Source: Enterobacterales bacterium | GTDB lineage: Bacteria; Pseudomonadota; Gammaproteobacteria; Enterobacterales; Succinivibrionaceae | Length of the DNA stretch: 9,419 nucleotides | NCBI GenBank assembly: GCA_900768635.1 | Contig: CAAGDP010000175.1 | Span: forward strand, 1 to 9,419 | Direction of reading: 5' to 3' | Shown: piece after piece, positions 6,391 to 9,419 of the stretch | Layout: the number at the start of each line of letters is the position of its first letter | Numbering within the stretch: position 1 is the first letter of the stretch | Position numbers and translations under genes: made by a program | Notes under the pieces: model-generated | Told to the model about the DNA's origin: nothing | What the model saw: the letters and a program-made list of their open reading frames with translations, nothing else | Databases searched by the model: none

Positions 6391-7501
6391 ATGAAGGGTA
6401 GAGACATCCCAGAATTTTTGGTTTGTAAGCTCCTGTGGCTTCAGGAAGATTTCCCGGCAGCCTTGCGGTGAACCGATATGCCAGCCAGGCGAAAGCTAAA
6501 GCTTCCACAAAGTCCGGATCAGCTCCCAGAAGGCCGGTATCACCGAAACGGCAACATCCTTTAAGATAGGTGTCAAGATCTTCCGTGATCACAGGATTAT
6601 GACTTCCTCCGCCGCAGATATAAACCTCATAGCTGGCAGTCCCAGCTATGTTGCAAACCTCCCGGGCAATGGTTAGGGACGTATATGCAGAGAGGGTGCG
6701 TAATATATCTTCTTCCTTAATTCTTTCCGGAAGACCCCGGAGACATTCTTCCACAAACTCCCAGGTAAAGGTTTCCCGACCGGTGCTCTTGGGATAACTT
6801 CTGGCAAGATACGGATGCTGCAGCAGGATTTGAAGAAATTGCCGGTTTACTGTTCCCTGACGGGCATGAGATGCATTTTTGTCGCAGGGTTCATGCCAGA
6901 ATTTTCGCGTACAGCAATCAAGCAGAGTATTACCGGGACCGGTATCAAATCCGATAACCTGTTTTTTTTCCGGATCTAAAACGGAAACGTTGGCAATTCC
7001 CCCGATATTGACAATAAATCTCAGTATCCCGGGATGACGAAACACCCAGTTGTGAAAAGCCGGAACCAGAGGGGCTCCTTCGCCGCCGGCAGCAATATCC
7101 GCGCTTCTGAAATCGCAGATGACATCAATCCCGGTAAGTTCAGAGAGAAGTGCACCACATCCCAGCTGCCAGGAGTACCCTCGATCCGGATGGTGACGAA
7201 TTGTCTGACCATGAGATCCAATGGCTGTTACTTTTGAAGGTGAGATCCTTGCCTTTTCAAGAAGCTTTTCCACTCCCCGGGCAAAGATCCGGCTGATGGA
7301 GCAGGAAACTTCTCCCATGGTTTCTGTTTCACCGAAAGACGGAGAACAGAGACCGTGGAGCTGGGGAAGAATTTCCTCAGGCCAGCTCTGTTCACAGGTA
7401 CAGATGACCTGAGGTTTACCCCGGGGGAATGATGCCAGAACAAGATCAACTCCATCCATGCTGGTGCCTGACATTATTCCAATATAATATTCTTTCTTCA
7501 T
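6386..7501 (-). CDS. anmK: Anhydro-N-acetylmuramic acid kinase
   Basis: AnmK opens the 1,6-anhydro ring of anhMurNAc and phosphorylates it with ATP to MurNAc-6-phosphate, the cytosolic entry of recycled cell-wall sugar (then used by MurQ). 371 residues, against 369 in E. coli. ATP-binding GTSMDG is at 12-17, GSHGQT at 95-100, DFRSADIAAGGEGAPLVPAF at 130-149, NIGGIANVS at 165-173, the catalytic Asp186 is in GFDTGPGN, KSTGRE is at 238-243, CGGGSHNP at 296-303 and EALAFAWLA at 333-341. All diagnostic motifs are intact. The ATG at 7499-7501 gives the standard N-terminus, although its ribosome binding site is weak. Divergent from tyrS (106-nt gap); I recall tyrS-anmK neighbourhood from other gammaproteobacteria. 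murQ and other recycling genes are not in the window. Confidence 0.98.
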   Translation of the reverse strand: MKKEYYIGIMSGTSMDGVDLVLASFPRGKPQVICTCEQSWPEEILPQLHGLCSPSFGETETMGEVSCSISRIFARGVEKLLEKARISPSKVTAIGSHGQTIRHHPDRGYSWQLGCGALLSELTGIDVICDFRSADIAAGGEGAPLVPAFHNWVFRHPGILRFIVNIGGIANVSVLDPEKKQVIGFDTGPGNTLLDCCTRKFWHEPCDKNASHARQGTVNRQFLQILLQHPYLARSYPKSTGRETFTWEFVEECLRGLPERIKEEDILRTLSAYTSLTIAREVCNIAGTASYEVYICGGGSHNPVITEDLDTYLKGCCRFGDTGLLGADPDFVEALAFAWLAYRFTARLPGNLPEATGAYKPKILGCLYPSS

Positions 7502-7560
7502 AGTAATACCGACTTTGTTTCAGAACTGAATTACTGTCTGGGCATATGTTTTGTCCAGTG

Positions 7561-7569
7561 TGCTATAAT
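7561..7569 (+). promoter_or_regulatory. Extended -10 promoter of tyrS
   Basis: TGCTATAAT is a perfect extended -10, 38 nt before the tyrS ATG, with no good -35 at 16-18 bp. Transcription would begin near 7576 with a leader of about 30 nt, too short for a T-box or attenuator. The transcript probably runs through the tRNA gene to the terminator at 8902-8935. Confidence 0.65.
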
Positions 7570-7607
7570 AACAAAGTTTTGTGAATTTGATGCTATAGGA
7601 TTTATTT

Positions 7608-8810
7608 ATGTCAACTCTAGAGGAAACTTTAGCCGAAATCAAACGAGGTACAGAGGAAATACTTGTTGAGGAGGAACTTGTCAAAAAGTTAAAGGAAAAC
7701 CGTCCGTTGAAAATCAAACTGGGCATGGATCCTACTGCTCCAGATATTCATCTCGGCCATACCGTGATACTTAACAAGCTCAGAACTTTTCAGAATTTTG
7801 GTCATGAAGTTTATCTCCTTATCGGAGACTTTACTGCACAGGTGGGAGATCCTACCGGTAAAAATGCCACCAGACCTCCTCTTTCTCCGGAAAAAATCCG
7901 GGAAAATGCCTCTACTTATGCTGAGCAGGCCTTTAAGATTTTAGATCCTGAAAAAACTCATATTGTTTACAATTCAAAATGGCTGGAAGAACTGGGAGCC
8001 AGCGGTATAATCAAACTGGCCGCCCATCAGACCGTGGCCAGAATGATGGAGCGTGATGATTTCAAAAAACGCTACAGTGCCGGTCATTCTATTGCCATCC
8101 ATGAATTTATTTATCCTCTTCTTCAGGCATACGATTCAGTTCATCTTCAGGCTGATGTGGAGCTGGGAGGATCAGATCAGAAATTTAATCTGCTCATGGG
8201 GCGTGAATTACAGAGGGATATGGGACTTGCTCCTCAGTGTACCCTGACTATGCCTCTTCTGGTGGGCCTTGACGGAGTTAAAAAGATGTCTAAGTCCGCC
8301 GGTAATTACATTGGTATTCATGAAGCTCCGGATGAGATGTTTGGTAAGATTATGTCCATAAGTGATGAACTTATGTGGAATTACTTTGAATTGCTGTCTG
8401 CCCGACCTCTTACCGAAATCAACCAGTTTAAGGAGGAGGCCAGAGCCGGAAGAAATCCCCGGGATCTTAAAATCCTTCTTGCCAAGGAAATCATCACTCG
8501 TTATCATAGCGGAGAACTGGCGGATCAGGCCGAGAAAAACTTCATTCAGCGCTTCTCAAAAAACGCATTGCCGGATGATATTCCGGAGAAAGAGGTTGAA
8601 GTTGCGGGGGATGAAGGTATTGCAGTTGCAAATCTGCTTAAAGATGCCGGACTGGTAGACACCACCTCTGAAGCTTTGCGTATGATAAAGCAAAATGCGG
8701 TGAAGTGCTCCGGAACAGTTGTTACTGATCAGAAACTTATGGTGGCTAGAAATAGTCATGAAGTATGGCAGGTGGGCAAGCGTCGTTTTGCCAGAGTTTT
8801 GGTCAAATAA
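7608..8810 (+). CDS. tyrS: Tyrosyl-tRNA synthetase
   Basis: Charges tRNA-Tyr with tyrosine in the cytosol. A class I synthetase of 400 residues: Rossmann core from about 35 with KLGMDPTAPDIHLGH at 37-51 (HIGH signature as HLGH 48-51), GDFTAQVGDPTG at 73-84, ADVELGGSDQKFN at 182-194 for tyrosine/ATP binding, KMSKS at 226-230, and an S4-like RNA-binding domain about 335-395. The DIHLGH form and the length resemble the TyrZ-like group (Haemophilus, Pseudomonas) rather than the 424-residue E. coli TyrS. AGGA (7597-7600) is 7 nt before the ATG. The stop is followed after 9 nt by tRNA-Arg(CCU), so the two are probably transcribed together. Confidence 0.98.
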   Translation: MSTLEETLAEIKRGTEEILVEEELVKKLKENRPLKIKLGMDPTAPDIHLGHTVILNKLRTFQNFGHEVYLLIGDFTAQVGDPTGKNATRPPLSPEKIRENASTYAEQAFKILDPEKTHIVYNSKWLEELGASGIIKLAAHQTVARMMERDDFKKRYSAGHSIAIHEFIYPLLQAYDSVHLQADVELGGSDQKFNLLMGRELQRDMGLAPQCTLTMPLLVGLDGVKKMSKSAGNYIGIHEAPDEMFGKIMSISDELMWNYFELLSARPLTEINQFKEEARAGRNPRDLKILLAKEIITRYHSGELADQAEKNFIQRFSKNALPDDIPEKEVEVAGDEGIAVANLLKDAGLVDTTSEALRMIKQNAVKCSGTVVTDQKLMVARNSHEVWQVGKRRFARVLVK

Positions 8811-8819
8811 TCAGATTTT

Positions 8820-8896
<77 letters not shown>

Positions 8897-8901
8897 TCTT
8901 C

Positions 8902-8935
8902 AGGGATACTGGATCAACCAGTGTCCCTTTCTTTT
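8902..8935 (+). terminator. Strong intrinsic terminator of the tyrS-tRNA-Arg unit
   Basis: AGGGATACTGG (8902-8912) pairs with CCAGTGTCCCT (8918-8928), 11 pairs with one G-T, loop ATCAA, followed by TTCTTTT. It begins 5 nt after the tRNA CCA end, so it closes the transcript right behind the mature tRNA. Confidence 0.93.
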
Positions 8936-9313
8936 ATCTGCCTGATAATCCACAGTCCGGTTATTTTTATCCGGTCTTCAGAATAATTATATTAAAAGAC
9001 AGGAACTCTCCCTCACAAAGCGTTACTATTCACACTTTATGCTATATTGATCTGTGACGGATGTTTGCCTTCAAGATTAGTTTTGATCCCGACAATAATC
9101 CTTGCCAATACGGATTCAGCATTTATTTTGGAACTGAAATAGTAATAAGGTTTGGGTTCCCTGATTCACTACTTTATGACCATATCCAGGTTGTTGCTAG
9201 CAGGTGAATCCGTTTCAATTAGATAAGTTTCACTAACATCAAATTCAATAAGTTGAATTGCCGGTATAATCGGATAAAATGAATTGTCAGTAGAATTTTC
9301 AGGACATATGACT
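8936..9313. other. AT-rich spacer with promoter-like hexamers and no firm gene
   Basis: No convincing gene on the plus strand. A 48-codon frame (9061-9207, ATG to TGA) has no ribosome binding site and a stop directly upstream, so I do not call it. TGCTATATT (9040-9048) is an extended -10-like site and TATAAT (9265-9270) lies 43 nt before the likely start at 9314, the better candidate promoter for the gene at the right end; neither has a clear -35. The minus strand holds a possible remnant, listed separately. Confidence 0.5.
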
Positions 9314-9342
9314 ATGAGCGTAAAGACATTTAAACAATTGCC
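9037..9342 (-). pseudogene. Possible truncated and interrupted minus-strand coding remnant
   Basis: One minus-strand frame is open from 9342 down to 9172 (57 codons), meets two adjacent stops (TAG TGA, 9171-9166), then stays open for 42 codons to TAA at 9037-9039. The translation looks protein-like on both sides (IQLIEFDVSETYLIETD before; KPYYYFSSKINAESVLARI after). There is no usable start codon, and its upstream end runs into the opposite-strand ATPase gene. It could be the leftover 3' end of an older gene or a chance frame in AT-rich DNA. I do not recognise a family. Confidence 0.25.
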
Positions 9343-9419
9343 TTATGGTGGGGAAGACTTTGTTTTAATAAGGGAGAATGATTATTACTATGTGGATAAG
9401 ACTTCTTACCTTAAAGCAG
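9314..9419 (+). CDS. AAA-ATPase-like protein (PF09820 / DUF1703 type), N-terminal fragment
   Basis: The first 35 codons only; the window ends inside the gene. The sequence has the family's N-terminal signature, LPYGGEDFVLIRENDYYY followed by VDKTSYL (compare the usual LPIG...F..IR....YVDKT). Full-length members run about 500-580 residues with an N-terminal P-loop AAA-like domain and a C-terminal PD-(D/E)XK nuclease-like domain; the P-loop would come just after the visible part. They are often present in many copies in gut anaerobes and their role is unsettled. An ATG at 9308 is in frame, but AGGA (9301-9304) is 3 nt from it and 9 nt from the ATG at 9314, so 9314 is preferred. It lies downstream of a tRNA gene and its terminator, as accessory genes often do. 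Confidence 0.85.
   Translation, partial: MSVKTFKQLPYGGEDFVLIRENDYYYVDKTSYLKA

Noticed and set aside
9061..9207. 48-codon plus-strand ORF starting at ATG 9061
   Set aside because: No ribosome binding site (ACGG touches the ATG), an in-frame stop directly before it, and no recognisable motif.

Overview
This looks like a chromosomal segment from a gammaproteobacterium. PBP1b, AnmK, QueC and TyrS all resemble the gammaproteobacterial versions, and the first complete gene resembles the VC2046/SO_2500 family known from Vibrio, Shewanella and Aeromonas relatives. The partial AAA-ATPase-like gene at the right end and the AlbA_2/ATP-binding protein are types common in anaerobic gut bacteria. A member of the Succinivibrionaceae (Aeromonadales) is my best guess; this is inference from protein resemblance only.

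Left part (1-3126): the last nine codons of a possible plus-strand gene lie at the edge. They are followed by a minus-strand VC2046-like gene with a clear intrinsic terminator, then a minus-strand gene for an AlbA_2 (Schlafen-type) putative regulator with an ATP-binding domain. That gene carries a striking array: the 9-mer AATCGGCAA (plus strand) occurs seven times (six exact) at alternating 22 and 20 bp steps, encoding a 14-residue repeat in the linker before a winged-helix-like end. Next to it is a short plus-strand gene that keeps a good ribosome binding site but is interrupted by a TAG, probably a decayed gene.

Middle part (3127-8935) is housekeeping: queC (minus; queuosine/preQ0 synthesis), mrcB (plus; bifunctional peptidoglycan synthase PBP1b), anmK (minus; anhydro-MurNAc kinase, cell-wall recycling), tyrS (plus; tyrosyl-tRNA synthetase) and tRNA-Arg(CCU) only 9 nt after tyrS, closed by a strong intrinsic terminator. 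mrcB and anmK converge on a perfect palindrome that contains both stop codons. mrcB builds the wall and anmK returns its turnover products, while queC, tyrS and the tRNA gene all serve tRNA modification or charging. The plus-strand mrcB and tyrS promoters and the likely queC promoter are of the extended -10 (TGn) type with no clear -35.

Right part (8936-9419): AT-rich DNA with no firm gene, carrying a possible minus-strand remnant, then the start of an AAA-ATPase-like/PD-(D/E)XK type gene cut by the window edge. I see no CRISPR array, insertion sequence or complete novel system. The phased repeat array is the most unusual signal.
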